NCBI GenBank assembly: GCA_020638395.1
Contig: JACKIP010000004.1
Location: 1-64,000 of the forward strand
From: Rhodospirillales bacterium
Lineage (GTDB): Bacteria > Pseudomonadota > Alphaproteobacteria > Micavibrionales > Micavibrionaceae
Direction: 5' to 3'
DNA: 64,000 bases
Position 1 is the stretch's first letter; each line of letters begins with the position of its first letter. Shown piece after piece: positions 1 to 8,643 of the stretch. The notes beneath the pieces were generated by a model that saw only the letters and a list, made by a program, of their open reading frames with translations, was not told where the DNA came from and made no database searches. A program made the position numbers and the translations under genes.

Positions 1-909
1 GAAATTTTTACCTTTCCCGTTAAGTGCCCCATATGCCAGTCCGACGTGATTCAGAATGACGGCGAAGTTGCCCGGCGCTGTACGGGAGGGCTGATTTGCC
101 CGGCGCAGGCCGTCGAACGCCTAAAGCATTTTGTCTCCAAAGGCGCTTTCGATATTGACGGAATTGGGAGCAAAGTGATCGAAGCGTTCTATGAAGACGG
201 TCTGATACGCAATCCTGTTGATATTTTCACACTGGAAGAGCGCAATAACGACCTGAAGGAACGGGCTGCTCCTCAGGGAGATCTTCTCGCAACTTATTCT
301 CTCTCGCAAAATCATCCTCTGGAAAGCCGCGAAGGCTGGGGAGTTCAGTCCACTCAAAATTTGTTTCAGGCAATTAACCGGAAAAAGGTTATTTCTCTGG
401 AGCGGTTCATTTATGCTCTGGGCATTCCACAGGTCGGAACCGCAACAGCCAAACGGCTGGCCGGACATTATGGAGATATCCAGAGCTTGACGGAGGCCCT
501 GACATCCGCCGGAAACAAGGACAGAGACGCCTATGCCGATCTGTTATCAATCGAGGATATCGGCCCCAGCGTTGCAGAAGACCTGATTGGCTTTTTCGGA
601 GAATCTCATAATCAGGAGATTGTAAGTGCCCTGCGGCAGATCATTACAATAGAACCCTATCAAAGACCCAACGTAACGGGCAGCCCGATTGCCGGGAAAA
701 CCGTGGTCTTTACCGGCACTCTGATAACCCAGACCCGCGCGGAAGCAAAGGCAAAAGCCGAAGCCCTGGGCGCAAAGGTCGCCGGCTCAGTCTCTGCGAA
801 AACGGATTATGTCGTCGCAGGGGAAGAGGCCGGTTCGAAACTTAAAAAGGCGCAGGACCTTGGCCTCGCCATCCTGAATGAACAGGAATGGGCCGCCTTG
901 ATTCAATGA
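1..909 (+). CDS. ligA: NAD-dependent DNA ligase, C-terminal part (5' end outside window)
   Basis: C-terminal part of LigA, which seals nicks in duplex DNA using NAD+. The reading frame is open from base 1, so the gene begins upstream; about 302 residues are visible. The visible part starts at the four-cysteine zinc finger (KCPICQ, then RRCTG and GLICPAQ), continues through helix-hairpin-helix repeats (for example ALGIPQVGTATAKRLAGHYG) and ends in a BRCT domain (GKTVVFTGTL and GAKVAGSVSAKTDYVVAG). The adenylation and OB domains lie outside. The internal GTG at position 46 is not the start, because zinc-finger residues precede it. Confidence 0.97.
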   Translation, partial: EIFTFPVKCPICQSDVIQNDGEVARRCTGGLICPAQAVERLKHFVSKGAFDIDGIGSKVIEAFYEDGLIRNPVDIFTLEERNNDLKERAAPQGDLLATYSLSQNHPLESREGWGVQSTQNLFQAINRKKVISLERFIYALGIPQVGTATAKRLAGHYGDIQSLTEALTSAGNKDRDAYADLLSIEDIGPSVAEDLIGFFGESHNQEIVSALRQIITIEPYQRPNVTGSPIAGKTVVFTGTLITQTRAEAKAKAEALGAKVAGSVSAKTDYVVAGEEAGSKLKKAQDLGLAILNEQEWAALIQ

Positions 910-986
910 CCTTTCCTGAGATAGGATATGTTATCTGAATTTCTTAAATTATTCTGCTTTAAATAAAGCACTGGAAAGTTTGAACA

Positions 987-2210
987 ATGTCCGGACCAAA
1001 ACGCCTTCTTATTTTAGCCAATGCCGTCTCCGGAGCACACCCCGCGAGATGCTGGGTTCTGGCACAGGAGCTTGTAGATCTTGGGTATCAGGTTTATTTC
1101 GCCACTTCAAAAGGCTATGAAAAGTATCTAAGTCCAGACATAAAAGGCATCAAGCACTGTTCTATCTCCTGCATGTCGGTCGACGACTTTAACCGGAGGC
1201 TTTTTAACGGTCAATTTATCTTTTCAGAAGACGAGCTTGTTCGAAATTTGCAGGAAGACGAACGTTTAATTGACGAAATCAAACCTGATATAATTCTTTC
1301 GGACATGCGCTACAGCGCTCTTGTCGCGGCGAGAGTGCGTGGCATTCCGTTCTTTAATATCAATCAGTATCACTGGTCCAAAGAATATAAATACCCCATA
1401 CTTATTCCCACGTTCAAGCTTGTTGCCTTATTTGGGCGAACGTTCAGCTCTCTGGCTGATCCCGTTGTTCGTCCCTTCATTCTTCACAATATGCTCCGGC
1501 AGATCAACCGTTTCTTTCATAGCCACCCGCTTGTAAAAGAAGCCAATCTTCCCAAATTTAAGGATTTATTCGATTTCTACCTGTGCGGTGATGAAGTTCT
1601 GTTCGTTGATCTGCCGGAACTCTATCCGGATGCGACCGTCACGTCACACCAGCACTTTCTGGGGCCGCTTATATGGCGCGGAGGGCAGAGTGGATGGCCG
1701 GAAGGCTGGCCTGAGGACTTTGGACAAAAACCCGTTGCGCTGGTCTCCATGGGAGGGACGGGCGCACACCAGATTATTCCTGAAATACTGGAGGGCCTGC
1801 GCGCCCTTAATTATCAAATCATGCTATCAACTGTGGGACAGGACTATGCTCATCTTGATTTAAGAGACGTTTGGGCGGCACCGTTTGTCCCGTTTGACAA
1901 AGCGTTACAGCATGCCGATCTCCTTATTTGTAATGGAGGAAGTGCCACAACCTATCATGCCTTATCGTACGGCATCCCGATCATCGCCCTTCCGTTGAAT
2001 TATGAACAATGCCTGCATGACTACCAGCTCCAGAAAGCCGGGGTCGCAAAAATGATTCACTCTGACGTTGCGACCTCCGAAGCCATTTCACAGGCAATTC
2101 TGGATCTGACCGCAAAAACAGAACAAACAAAAACACTCCAGACCATGAAAACTGCAATTTCTACGGTGGATTATAAATCGACCCTGTCCAAGGTATTACA
2201 AGCCTGGTAA
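987..2210 (+). CDS. GT-B fold glycosyltransferase, UGT/MurG-like
   Basis: Probable nucleotide-sugar-dependent glycosyltransferase, 407 residues. The N-terminal Rossmann half begins RLLILANAVSGAHPARC. The C-terminal half has the donor-binding pattern seen in GT1/MurG-like enzymes (LLICNGGSATTYHALSYGIP followed by IALPLNYEQCLHDYQLQKAG). There is no signal peptide or membrane segment, so it is probably cytosolic or peripheral. GGAAAG precedes the ATG at about 8 nt. It stands alone between ligA and a tRNA-Gly on the other strand. The acceptor and product cannot be inferred. Confidence 0.8.
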   Translation: MSGPKRLLILANAVSGAHPARCWVLAQELVDLGYQVYFATSKGYEKYLSPDIKGIKHCSISCMSVDDFNRRLFNGQFIFSEDELVRNLQEDERLIDEIKPDIILSDMRYSALVAARVRGIPFFNINQYHWSKEYKYPILIPTFKLVALFGRTFSSLADPVVRPFILHNMLRQINRFFHSHPLVKEANLPKFKDLFDFYLCGDEVLFVDLPELYPDATVTSHQHFLGPLIWRGGQSGWPEGWPEDFGQKPVALVSMGGTGAHQIIPEILEGLRALNYQIMLSTVGQDYAHLDLRDVWAAPFVPFDKALQHADLLICNGGSATTYHALSYGIPIIALPLNYEQCLHDYQLQKAGVAKMIHSDVATSEAISQAILDLTAKTEQTKTLQTMKTAISTVDYKSTLSKVLQAW

Positions 2211-2241
2211 TAGAAGGCAGACGAGGACGGAGGGAAAGGAT

Positions 2242-2315
2242 TGGAGCGGGTGAGGGGAATCGAACCCCCGTATGCAGCTTGGAAGGCTGCCGTTCTACCA
2301 TTGAACTACACCCGC
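2242..2315 (-). tRNA. tRNA-Gly, anticodon UCC
   Basis: On the minus strand a full cloverleaf can be drawn: acceptor stem GCGGGTG/CACCCGC, D-arm with AATGGTAGAA, anticodon loop CTTCCAA giving UCC, T-arm with GGTTCGATTCC, discriminator U and an encoded CCA end. U at position 73 fits bacterial glycine tRNAs. It lies between the glycosyltransferase and leuA. No integrase or duplicated tRNA end is visible nearby. Confidence 0.97.
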
Positions 2316-2377
2316 GTCTCAAAGCTGACCCTATATATAATGAAAGAGGATCAGCTTTGCAAGATCATATTTTATCT

Positions 2378-3922
2378 TTATGCGGCTTCTTCTGCCGGTT
2401 TGGTTTTCAGGCGTTTGACCATGAGTTTATTCAGGGCGTGAACATACGCCCGCGCAGAGGCAACCAGCGTATCGGCGTCCGCCCCCTGCCCGTTCACAGT
2501 TTTACCTTCTTCCTCCAGACGCACCGTCACTTCAGCCTGCGCATCCGTTCCGCCGGTAATTGCGTGCACCTGATAGAGTTGCAGGTGCGCGTTCGGATGC
2601 GGGCAGATCTCGCGGATGGCTTTAAAGATCGCATCGACCGGACCATTTCCTTCGGTGTGCACGCCTTTTTTCTCTCCATCAATCGAGAGGATCAGGTCTG
2701 CCACTTGCGGCCCTTCCGTTCCGGCTTTGATTTGCAGGGACACAAACTGGATGCGGTCATGTTCGCTGGCGACCTCATCTTCGATCAGCGCGATAATATC
2801 GTCATCGTGCAGCTCTTTTTTCTGATCGGCCAGTTTTTTAAACCGGGCAAACAAGTCCTGAAACGCATTATCGCCCAGCTCATATCCCAGATCTTTCAGC
2901 TTGTCTTTCAGAGCGTGGCGTCCGGAGTGTTTGCCCAATACCAGACTGGATTTGGTCAGCCCCACAGATTCCGGAGTCATGATTTCGTACGTTCCCGCAT
3001 GCTTCAGAACGCCGTCCTGATGAATCCCGCTTTCATGAGCAAACGCATTCGCCCCGACAATAGCTTTATTCGGCTGGACGTTAAACCCGATTGTTGTTGA
3101 GAGCGTCCGCGACATTTTGATGATCTGCGTCGTGTCGATATTGGTTTTGAAAGGCAGAATATCCTCACGGACTTTCAGAGCCATGACGATTTCTTCCAGC
3201 GCGGCATTCCCCGCCCGCTCTCCGATCCCGTTAATCGTACATTCAATCTGACGTGCGCCCGCCTTGACCCCTGCCAAAGAATTCGCAACCGCCAGCCCCA
3301 GATCGTTGTGGCAGTGCGTTGACAGAATGGCTTTGTCAATATTCGGCACGCGGTTCAGGATATTACGAATCAGAGTCCCGTATTCTTCCGGCTCGGCGAA
3401 TCCAACCGTATCCGGAATATTGATCGTCGTTGCGCCGCAGGTAATGGCCGCCTCGATACACCGGCATAAGAAATCCAGATCCGAGCGCGTGGCATCCATT
3501 CCCGACCACTCCACATTGTCCGTATAGCCACGGGCGCGGGTCACACTCTCCCGCACAGACTCCAGAACCGCTTCGGGTGGCATTTGCAGTTGATAGCGCA
3601 TATGGCTTTCAGAGGTGGAAATAAAGGTATGAATACGCGAGCGTTGCGCCGGTTTCAAGGCTTCGGCTGCCGCATCAATATCGGCGGCTTTGGCCCGCGA
3701 CAATCCACAGACGACGGCATTTTTAATAGTTTTAGCAATCTCCTGCACCGCTTCAAAGTCCCCCGGCGATGCAATCGGAAATCCGGCCTCAATCACGTCA
3801 ACGCCCATCCCGTCCAGCAACCGGGCGATTTTCAGCTTTTCGTCCAGATTCATGGAACATCCGGGTGATTGCTCTCCATCCCGCAAGGTTGTGTCAAAAA
3901 TAATAATTTGATTATCCGTCAT
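2378..3922 (-). CDS. leuA: 2-isopropylmalate synthase
   Basis: Condenses acetyl-CoA with 2-oxoisovalerate, the first committed step of leucine synthesis. 514 residues, the length of the long bacterial LeuA type. The N-terminal HMGL-like catalytic domain has FDTTLRDGEQSPG and the metal-binding STHCHNDLGLA, with GIGERAGNAALEE after it. The C-terminal third is the LeuA regulatory domain that usually binds leucine. I chose the ATG at 3922 because the family begins directly before IIIFDTTLRDGEQ and AAAGAGAGAA lies upstream; the frame is open 29 codons further but those residues are not family-like. No leucine-rich leader peptide is evident. Confidence 0.96.
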   Translation of the reverse strand: MTDNQIIIFDTTLRDGEQSPGCSMNLDEKLKIARLLDGMGVDVIEAGFPIASPGDFEAVQEIAKTIKNAVVCGLSRAKAADIDAAAEALKPAQRSRIHTFISTSESHMRYQLQMPPEAVLESVRESVTRARGYTDNVEWSGMDATRSDLDFLCRCIEAAITCGATTINIPDTVGFAEPEEYGTLIRNILNRVPNIDKAILSTHCHNDLGLAVANSLAGVKAGARQIECTINGIGERAGNAALEEIVMALKVREDILPFKTNIDTTQIIKMSRTLSTTIGFNVQPNKAIVGANAFAHESGIHQDGVLKHAGTYEIMTPESVGLTKSSLVLGKHSGRHALKDKLKDLGYELGDNAFQDLFARFKKLADQKKELHDDDIIALIEDEVASEHDRIQFVSLQIKAGTEGPQVADLILSIDGEKKGVHTEGNGPVDAIFKAIREICPHPNAHLQLYQVHAITGGTDAQAEVTVRLEEEGKTVNGQGADADTLVASARAYVHALNKLMVKRLKTKPAEEAA

Positions 3923-4015
3923 AACAATTCTCTCTTTAATCATTCCATAGTTTTCAGACCGGGACACCAGGTCCTTATCACCGAATTTTCGTAGAAACCT
4001 ATAAGTCAATCCATG

Positions 4016-4045
4016 TATTTATGTGGATTTTCCTGAAATTTGCAA
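4016..4045 (-). promoter_or_regulatory. Putative sigma70 promoter for leuA
   Basis: Minus strand: TTGCAA, 18 bp spacer, TAAATA, placing a start near 4009 and giving a leader of about 87 nt before the leuA ATG. That leader contains a small palindrome (GGACCTGGTGTCC). Assigned by eye only. Confidence 0.35.
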
Positions 4046-4120
4046 GTAAATCCGAGAAATAACGGTTACGGCGAAATTCTTGTCAGAAAAATACGCGCCG
4101 GGGAAAGCGGCATCATTTAT

Positions 4121-5308
4121 TTACCCCCGTCCCAAAGCTTCCAGTAAAAAACCGGCAATCCGCCGGGAGGGGCTGAGGGTATCGGGACCTTTGATTTGCG
4201 TCTGCACCTGCCTGAAGGCATCAATCTGAGCTTCCTGTTTGCGCGAATCGTCCCGCAGATCCAGAAGTGCTGCGGATATCCTCTCCGCAGTACACTCCTC
4301 TTGAATGAATTCCGGCACGACCGGCTTTTGCAGGATAATATTCCCCAGATGGGCATACCGAGTTGTCACCAGACGCTTGCCAATCTGATAGGTTAATGGA
4401 TTCATTTTATAGCCAATGACATGTGGCACTCCCAGAACCGATAGCTCCAGACCGACCGTGCCGGAGGTTGCAACCGCAAGATCGCAGGCCACCATTGCCT
4501 GATATTTTTCCGCCGGATCGGTGATAATGATTTTCTCTCCCTCAATCCCCCGAATCAGATCTTCGACTTTGTCTTTCAGATGTGGCAGCGTCGGACAAAT
4601 CAATAGCTTCGACGTGTTTTTCTTTGCAGAAACAGACGCAGAGTCACAGGCCGAAAAGAACCGGTTGATCGCCTCGGCAAATACCGGCCCCATGCGGGTC
4701 ACTTCACTGTCACGACTGCCAAACAGCACCCCCGCTTTCAAGGCATCCGGCGGAAGATCATATTTTTTCAAAAAAGGTGCGGAGCTGACATCCTTTAACA
4801 GGTGACTCATGGGGTGGCCTGTAAAAAGGGCTTTCATTCCTTCCCGCTCAAAATAAGGCGGCTCAAACGGAAATAGGCACAAAATTGCGTCATACAAAGC
4901 CGCGACCTTTTTGGCTCGGCCCGGACGCCAGGCCCAGACCGTTGGCGCAACGTAATGAACCTTAAATGGAACGTTCATGCACCGTTTTTGCACCTCTTTT
5001 GCCACACGAAAGCAAAAATCAGGAGAATCAATGGTGAGAAGAATATCCGGCTGAAATACCTCTATCGCATCCGCTGTTTGCCGAATCCGGCCGAGAAGAT
5101 GCGGCACCTTTGGCAGAATTTCGGCGATCCCCATCAGAGATAATTCCCGCATGGGAAACAGACTGACGAGCCCCTGCGCCTCCATGCGGCTGCCCCCGAC
5201 CCCCCGAAAGGTAAAATCCGTTGCCTGATCGGCTCTTTTTAAGGCCTCCATGAGATCCGCGCCGAGGATATCCCCGGATTCTTCGCCTGCGATTAAAAAG
5301 ATTTTCAT
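4121..5308 (-). CDS. lpxB: Lipid-A-disaccharide synthase
   Basis: GT19 glycosyltransferase that joins UDP-2,3-diacylglucosamine and lipid X to make the lipid A disaccharide at the inner face of the inner membrane. 395 residues, normal for LpxB. The start MKIFLIAGEESGDILGADLM carries the family GE.SGD motif; FRGVGG, APTVWAWRPGRAKK and the C-terminal ATSGTVGLELSVLGVPHVIGYK are also characteristic. The frame extends 83 codons upstream into the divergent phaC, but the ATG at 5308 is where homology begins. It points away from phaC and lies upstream of leuA. Confidence 0.96.
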   Translation of the reverse strand: MKIFLIAGEESGDILGADLMEALKRADQATDFTFRGVGGSRMEAQGLVSLFPMRELSLMGIAEILPKVPHLLGRIRQTADAIEVFQPDILLTIDSPDFCFRVAKEVQKRCMNVPFKVHYVAPTVWAWRPGRAKKVAALYDAILCLFPFEPPYFEREGMKALFTGHPMSHLLKDVSSAPFLKKYDLPPDALKAGVLFGSRDSEVTRMGPVFAEAINRFFSACDSASVSAKKNTSKLLICPTLPHLKDKVEDLIRGIEGEKIIITDPAEKYQAMVACDLAVATSGTVGLELSVLGVPHVIGYKMNPLTYQIGKRLVTTRYAHLGNIILQKPVVPEFIQEECTAERISAALLDLRDDSRKQEAQIDAFRQVQTQIKGPDTLSPSRRIAGFLLEALGRG

Positions 5309-5361
5309 GAGAAAGAGTTTAACAACTTGACCTTGGACGCGCACCTGTTTTAATAGCGGAT

Positions 5362-7215
5362 GTGACTTCCACTGTAAAAAACCCTCCTGATCGTGACTCG
5401 GCCTCTGACGCTTCGTCCGTCGCCTCTTCATCTTTCCATCTGAGCGATCCTGTGGCTCTGGCGCACGCCTTGCAGCCCGTCTGGCAGAAAGCAGGGCCTC
5501 TGCTGTCGAAAATTTATGAGCTGGTTCAGGAACACTTGCATGACGGGGAAGAACCAATTGATCCGCTCAATCTGCGCGAAGCATGGTCTGAATACCTCAA
5601 TTATGCTCTGGCTCAACCGGAAAAAACCATGGCGCGCCAGTTTCTCTGGTGGGGGCAGTTTATGTCCCTCTGGCAGGATTATGCCTTCCGCAGTCTGGGA
5701 GATGCCGCGAAAGCCACAACGAATGTCCCATCAGAACGGGAAGACCGGCGGTTCAGCTCCGAAGACTGGAACCATCCTTTATTTGATTTCCTGCGTCAGG
5801 CCTATTTGCTGACCGGACGGCATATTCTGGAATCCCTGAATGATTTTGATGATCTGGATCAGGAAGCCCGGCAACGTCTGGACTTCGCCCTGCGCCAGTA
5901 TATCAGCGCCCTCTCTCCCACCAATTTTTTATTCACCAACCCGGAAGTGCTGCGAAAAACCATTGAAACCGGCGGACAAAACCTGATTAAAGGCCTGGAA
6001 AATCTGGTGCATGATCTGGAGCGCGGGCATGGAGAGCTGCGGATCAGCATGACCGACTACGGGGCTTTTAAAATCGGAGAAAATCTGGCCGCCAGCAAAG
6101 GATCGGTCGTCTTTCGCAATGATCTGATTGAGCTGCTGCAATATACCCCGACGACCGCAAGCGTGGCAAAAGAGCCGCTATTGATTATTCCACCGTGGAT
6201 CAACAAATATTACATCCTTGATCTGGGACAGGAAAAATCTTTTGTAAAATGGCTGGTAGATCAAGGTCACACCGTTTTTATGATTTCCTGGGTTAATCCG
6301 GACAAAACATCCGGACAAATCACGTTTGAAGACTATGTGACCAAAGGATTCCTGTCGGCCTTAGAGCAGGTCGAGCACCTTACCGGCGAAAAAAGCACGA
6401 ATGTGATAGGATACTGCATCGGCGGCACGATGGTATCCATGGGATTATCCTATCTCCAGTCTGTGGGAGAGGCAAAACGGGTCAAAACCGTGACATTCCT
6501 CACAACGCTTCTTGATTTTTCCGATTCCGGAGAATTAAAGCTGTTCACGACAGAGCCTCAGATCGAGCTGATCGAGCATCAGATGAAACTGGCAGGCGGC
6601 ATTCTGCCGGCGGCAACCCTCCGATCGACTTTTTCCATGCTGCGGGCGAATGATCTGATCTGGAATTTTGTGATTAACAACTATCTGATCGGCAAAGATC
6701 CCTTTCCGTTTGACCTGTTGTACTGGAACGATGATTCAACCAACCTGCCCGCCGCAATGCATAGCTATTACCTGCGCAATATGTATCTGAAAAATTGCCT
6801 GAAAACGCCGGGCGCTCTGGAGGTTCTGGAAAAACCGGTCAATTTGGGCGGCATTCGAACTCCGGCTTATTTTTTATCCTGCAAGGAAGACCACATCGCT
6901 CCGTGGAAAGCCACCTATGCCAGCATGCGTTTGCTGTCCGGGGAGAAGCGGTTTGTTCTGTCGGGGTCCGGGCATATTGCCGGAGTGGTCAATCCTCCCA
7001 CCAAAAAGAAATATTGCTACTGGACCTCGGATAAAAAAGTTCCCAATGCGGAAGTCTGGCTCAGAGGCACAAAAGAAACGCAGGGGTCCTGGTGGCCGGA
7101 CTGGCAAAAATGGATAGAGTCCTACTCCGAAGGACAAACCAAGGCGCGTGCGATCGAAAAATCTCTCTGCGCAGCCCCCGGAACCTATATTCTAAGTCAC
7201 GAACAGCCGGATTAA
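5362..7215 (+). CDS. phaC: Class I poly(3-hydroxyalkanoate) synthase
   Basis: Polymerises hydroxyacyl-CoA into polyhydroxyalkanoate granules. 617 residues, the class I length. A PhaC N-terminal domain precedes an alpha/beta hydrolase fold with the modified lipase box GYCIGG; the triad is Cys352, Asp510 (CKEDHIAPW) and His538 (GSGHIAGVVNPP). The start is GTG at 5362 behind a weak AGCGGA. No phasin, phaA, phaB or phaR is in the window, so the granule genes are dispersed. It is divergent from lpxB with a 53 bp gap and overlaps the end of the next gene by 4 bp. Confidence 0.95.
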   Translation: MTSTVKNPPDRDSASDASSVASSSFHLSDPVALAHALQPVWQKAGPLLSKIYELVQEHLHDGEEPIDPLNLREAWSEYLNYALAQPEKTMARQFLWWGQFMSLWQDYAFRSLGDAAKATTNVPSEREDRRFSSEDWNHPLFDFLRQAYLLTGRHILESLNDFDDLDQEARQRLDFALRQYISALSPTNFLFTNPEVLRKTIETGGQNLIKGLENLVHDLERGHGELRISMTDYGAFKIGENLAASKGSVVFRNDLIELLQYTPTTASVAKEPLLIIPPWINKYYILDLGQEKSFVKWLVDQGHTVFMISWVNPDKTSGQITFEDYVTKGFLSALEQVEHLTGEKSTNVIGYCIGGTMVSMGLSYLQSVGEAKRVKTVTFLTTLLDFSDSGELKLFTTEPQIELIEHQMKLAGGILPAATLRSTFSMLRANDLIWNFVINNYLIGKDPFPFDLLYWNDDSTNLPAAMHSYYLRNMYLKNCLKTPGALEVLEKPVNLGGIRTPAYFLSCKEDHIAPWKATYASMRLLSGEKRFVLSGSGHIAGVVNPPTKKKYCYWTSDKKVPNAEVWLRGTKETQGSWWPDWQKWIESYSEGQTKARAIEKSLCAAPGTYILSHEQPD

Positions 7216-7733
7216 GGCATTTCGGCAAGGTATTCCGTCACATGTCGGGCATAATTCTCGGCGGAAACCGGGATAAAATCGCGCTCTTCCTGCGTTAAAT
7301 CCCGCCAGTATTTCGCCGGACGTCCCGCCCAGAGCTGCCCGGATAAAACCCTTCTACCGGGGGTCAGCATCGCCCCCGCCGCCAGCATCCCGTAAGTTTC
7401 AACAACCGCTTCATCCATCACAATGGCCCCCATCCCGATAAAGGCCCGGTCTTCGATGGTGCAGGCATGCAGAAGGGCCATATGGCCAATTGTCACCTCA
7501 TCCCCGATATAGGTTCCCTGCACGTTACGGGTGACGTGAATCACGCTTCCATCCTGAATATTGGTTCGCTTGCCAATCCGGATGTCGTTCACATCTCCGC
7601 GCACGCTACATCCAAACCACACGCCGGTTCCCTCCCCAATATCCACATCTCCGATGATCGCCGCCGTCGGGGCAATAAAGGCTTTGTCTGAAATTTTGGG
7701 ACGGATATTTTTATAAGGCAGTATAAACGACAT
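7212..7733 (-). CDS. Gamma-carbonic-anhydrase-like hexapeptide-repeat protein
   Basis: Left-handed beta-helix protein of the gamma-carbonic anhydrase/PaaY/YrdA group, 173 residues from the ATG at 7733. Hexapeptide repeats run through the centre, with zinc-ligand histidines in DGSVIHVT and in IGHMALLHACTI. The C-terminal helix is AENYARHVTEYLAEM. Whether it hydrates CO2 cannot be told from sequence. An in-frame TTG nine codons upstream is possible because the ATG has no close Shine-Dalgarno sequence. It is convergent with phaC. Confidence 0.85.
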   Translation of the reverse strand: MSFILPYKNIRPKISDKAFIAPTAAIIGDVDIGEGTGVWFGCSVRGDVNDIRIGKRTNIQDGSVIHVTRNVQGTYIGDEVTIGHMALLHACTIEDRAFIGMGAIVMDEAVVETYGMLAAGAMLTPGRRVLSGQLWAGRPAKYWRDLTQEERDFIPVSAENYARHVTEYLAEMP

Positions 7734-7787
7734 CGTCAAAGTATGCGCCAACCCTTTCAAAAAAGAAACGCTTTAATCCTCACCACC

Positions 7788-7835
7788 CCTCAATTTCGTC
7801 ATCACACGGCTTTCACAGAAAGTCCGTGTGATCCC
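7788..7835. repeat. Repeat family B, copy 1 (palindromic)
   Basis: Starts CCTCAATTTCGTCATCACAC and contains an imperfect hairpin of CACACGGCTTTC against GAAAGTCCGTGTG. The same unit recurs at 11691 and, diverged, at 57619; a related end form is at about 11865 and 38212. Confidence 0.85.
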
Positions 7836-7848
7836 AACATTTTTAAAC

Positions 7849-7906
7849 GCGAAGTTACGAAGATACGAAGGTTTTTTTCGAGTACTTCGTTCCTTCGTAA
7901 CTTCGT
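7849..7906. repeat. Repeat family D, copy 1 (long hairpin)
   Basis: Two arms of about 21 nt built from ACGAAG units (left CGAAGTTACGAAG, right CTTCGTAACTTCG) around a GGTTTTTTTCGAGTA loop. A second copy is at 35063 and a half copy at 62845. Confidence 0.85.
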
Positions 7907-7933
7907 TCTTATATAAAGAAGGATCTTTGTTTA

Positions 7934-7958
7934 GATTCTTCGCTGCGCTCAGAATGAC
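7934..7958. repeat. Core of family E, isolated fragment
   Basis: A 25-nt block (GATTCTTCGCTGCGC then TCAGAATGAC) identical to 35386-35410 and matching the core of the full family E elements. Sandwiched between a D hairpin and an A element. Confidence 0.8.
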
Positions 7959-7971
7959 GAGGGAGGAAGAG

Positions 7972-8144
7972 TATAGTAATTCCGTTTAAAAATAAGACAT
8001 TCGTCATTCCCCGGATTTTCGCAGAAAATCCTAGGGGAATCCATAAACACACATAAACATCAATGGATTGCCTTAGAATTTTCTCTGAAAATTCAGGCAA
8101 TGACGGTGTTATAAAATGTCTTAAAATTAAACCAAAGAACTATA
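7972..8144. repeat. Correia-like MITE, family A copy 1
   Basis: 173 bp. Ends are TATAGTAATTCC on the left and AAAGAACTATA on the right. Inside are two consecutive hairpins: one around GGATTTTCGCAGAAAATCC with flanking CCCC/GGGG, one around GAATTTTCTCTGAAAATTC with flanking GCCT/AGGC. The halves are diverged inverted copies of each other. Reverse orientation relative to copies 2, 3, 5 and 6. No coding capacity of its own is likely, although a frame stays open through it. Confidence 0.9.
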
Positions 8145-8146
8145 TC

Positions 8147-8176
8147 TTGATTTTTTCCGGAAAGATACGCTACACT
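8147..8176 (+). promoter_or_regulatory. Putative sigma70 promoter for the two-gene unknown unit
   Basis: TTGATT, 18 bp, TACACT, beginning 2 bp after the end of family A copy 1 and 33 bp before the ATG at 8209. Assigned by eye. Confidence 0.45.
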
Positions 8177-8208
8177 GCCTCCATAACAAATATAAAAAGG
8201 GTGATGTC

Positions 8209-8625
8209 ATGACCGTTTCCTCCTCTCCAATTACTTATGATCCGACGAATTCGAAAGACAGTAACTTTCCGGAAGCATTAGCCGCCATCATTGCCGAAGC
8301 GGCGAACGGGAAATGCCTCCGCGTTGTTGCGACATCGCCCAGATCTTATGAAGATCCTGCCACCGATGCCAGAAACCAGTTCGCCGCAGCCCTCTCTCCC
8401 CATGAGAATATCTCGGTTGAAACGGTTCGTGAAGATCAATTGCCTCGAATAGCACCTCCGGACTTGACCGTTTCTTTTTCCAGAGCAGCCAACAATGGCC
8501 CTCATATGACAATTATAGTCGAAACGCACAGCCCTTCTCTTGAAAACCCTATTTTGGACCTCGACATCCGTACTTTACAGGCAGTTACAGCAGGAATGGC
8601 TCATAGCAATCCGGCTTTTTCTTAA
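8209..8625 (+). CDS. Unrecognised protein, first gene of a P-loop pair
   Basis: 138 residues, no family recognised. It has a serine/proline-rich start, a predicted helix (FPEALAAIIAEAAN), alternating strands (LRVVATSP; HMTIIVETHS) and a C-terminal helix (IRTLQAVTAGMA), suggesting a small alpha/beta domain. There is no signal peptide, membrane segment or cysteine motif. The start is well supported: AAGGGTGA lies 6 nt before the ATG, with a promoter just upstream. It is 18 bp from the following P-loop gene, so the two probably form one transcript. Codon usage looks like that of the neighbours. Confidence 0.7.
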   Translation: MTVSSSPITYDPTNSKDSNFPEALAAIIAEAANGKCLRVVATSPRSYEDPATDARNQFAAALSPHENISVETVREDQLPRIAPPDLTVSFSRAANNGPHMTIIVETHSPSLENPILDLDIRTLQAVTAGMAHSNPAFS

Positions 8626-8643
8626 TCTCACGCACCCGCCGCC

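Noticed and set aside
2242..2315. Integrated element at tRNA-Gly
   Set aside because: No integrase, duplicated tRNA 3' end or composition change next to it.
2279..3100. 273-codon plus-strand frame across the tRNA and leuA
   Set aside because: It begins inside the tRNA gene and runs antisense to leuA.
5309..5557. 83-codon N-terminal extension of lpxB
   Set aside because: It overlaps the start of phaC on the other strand and is not family-like; the ATG at 5308 matches the LpxB N-terminus.
7909..8100. Small open frame in family A copy 1 as a gene
   Set aside because: The same peptide appears from other copies of the palindromic repeat; reported as a finding, not a gene.
7788..8144. CRISPR array
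   Set aside because: The repeats are of different families, not regularly spaced, and no cas genes are present; no array was seen anywhere in the window.
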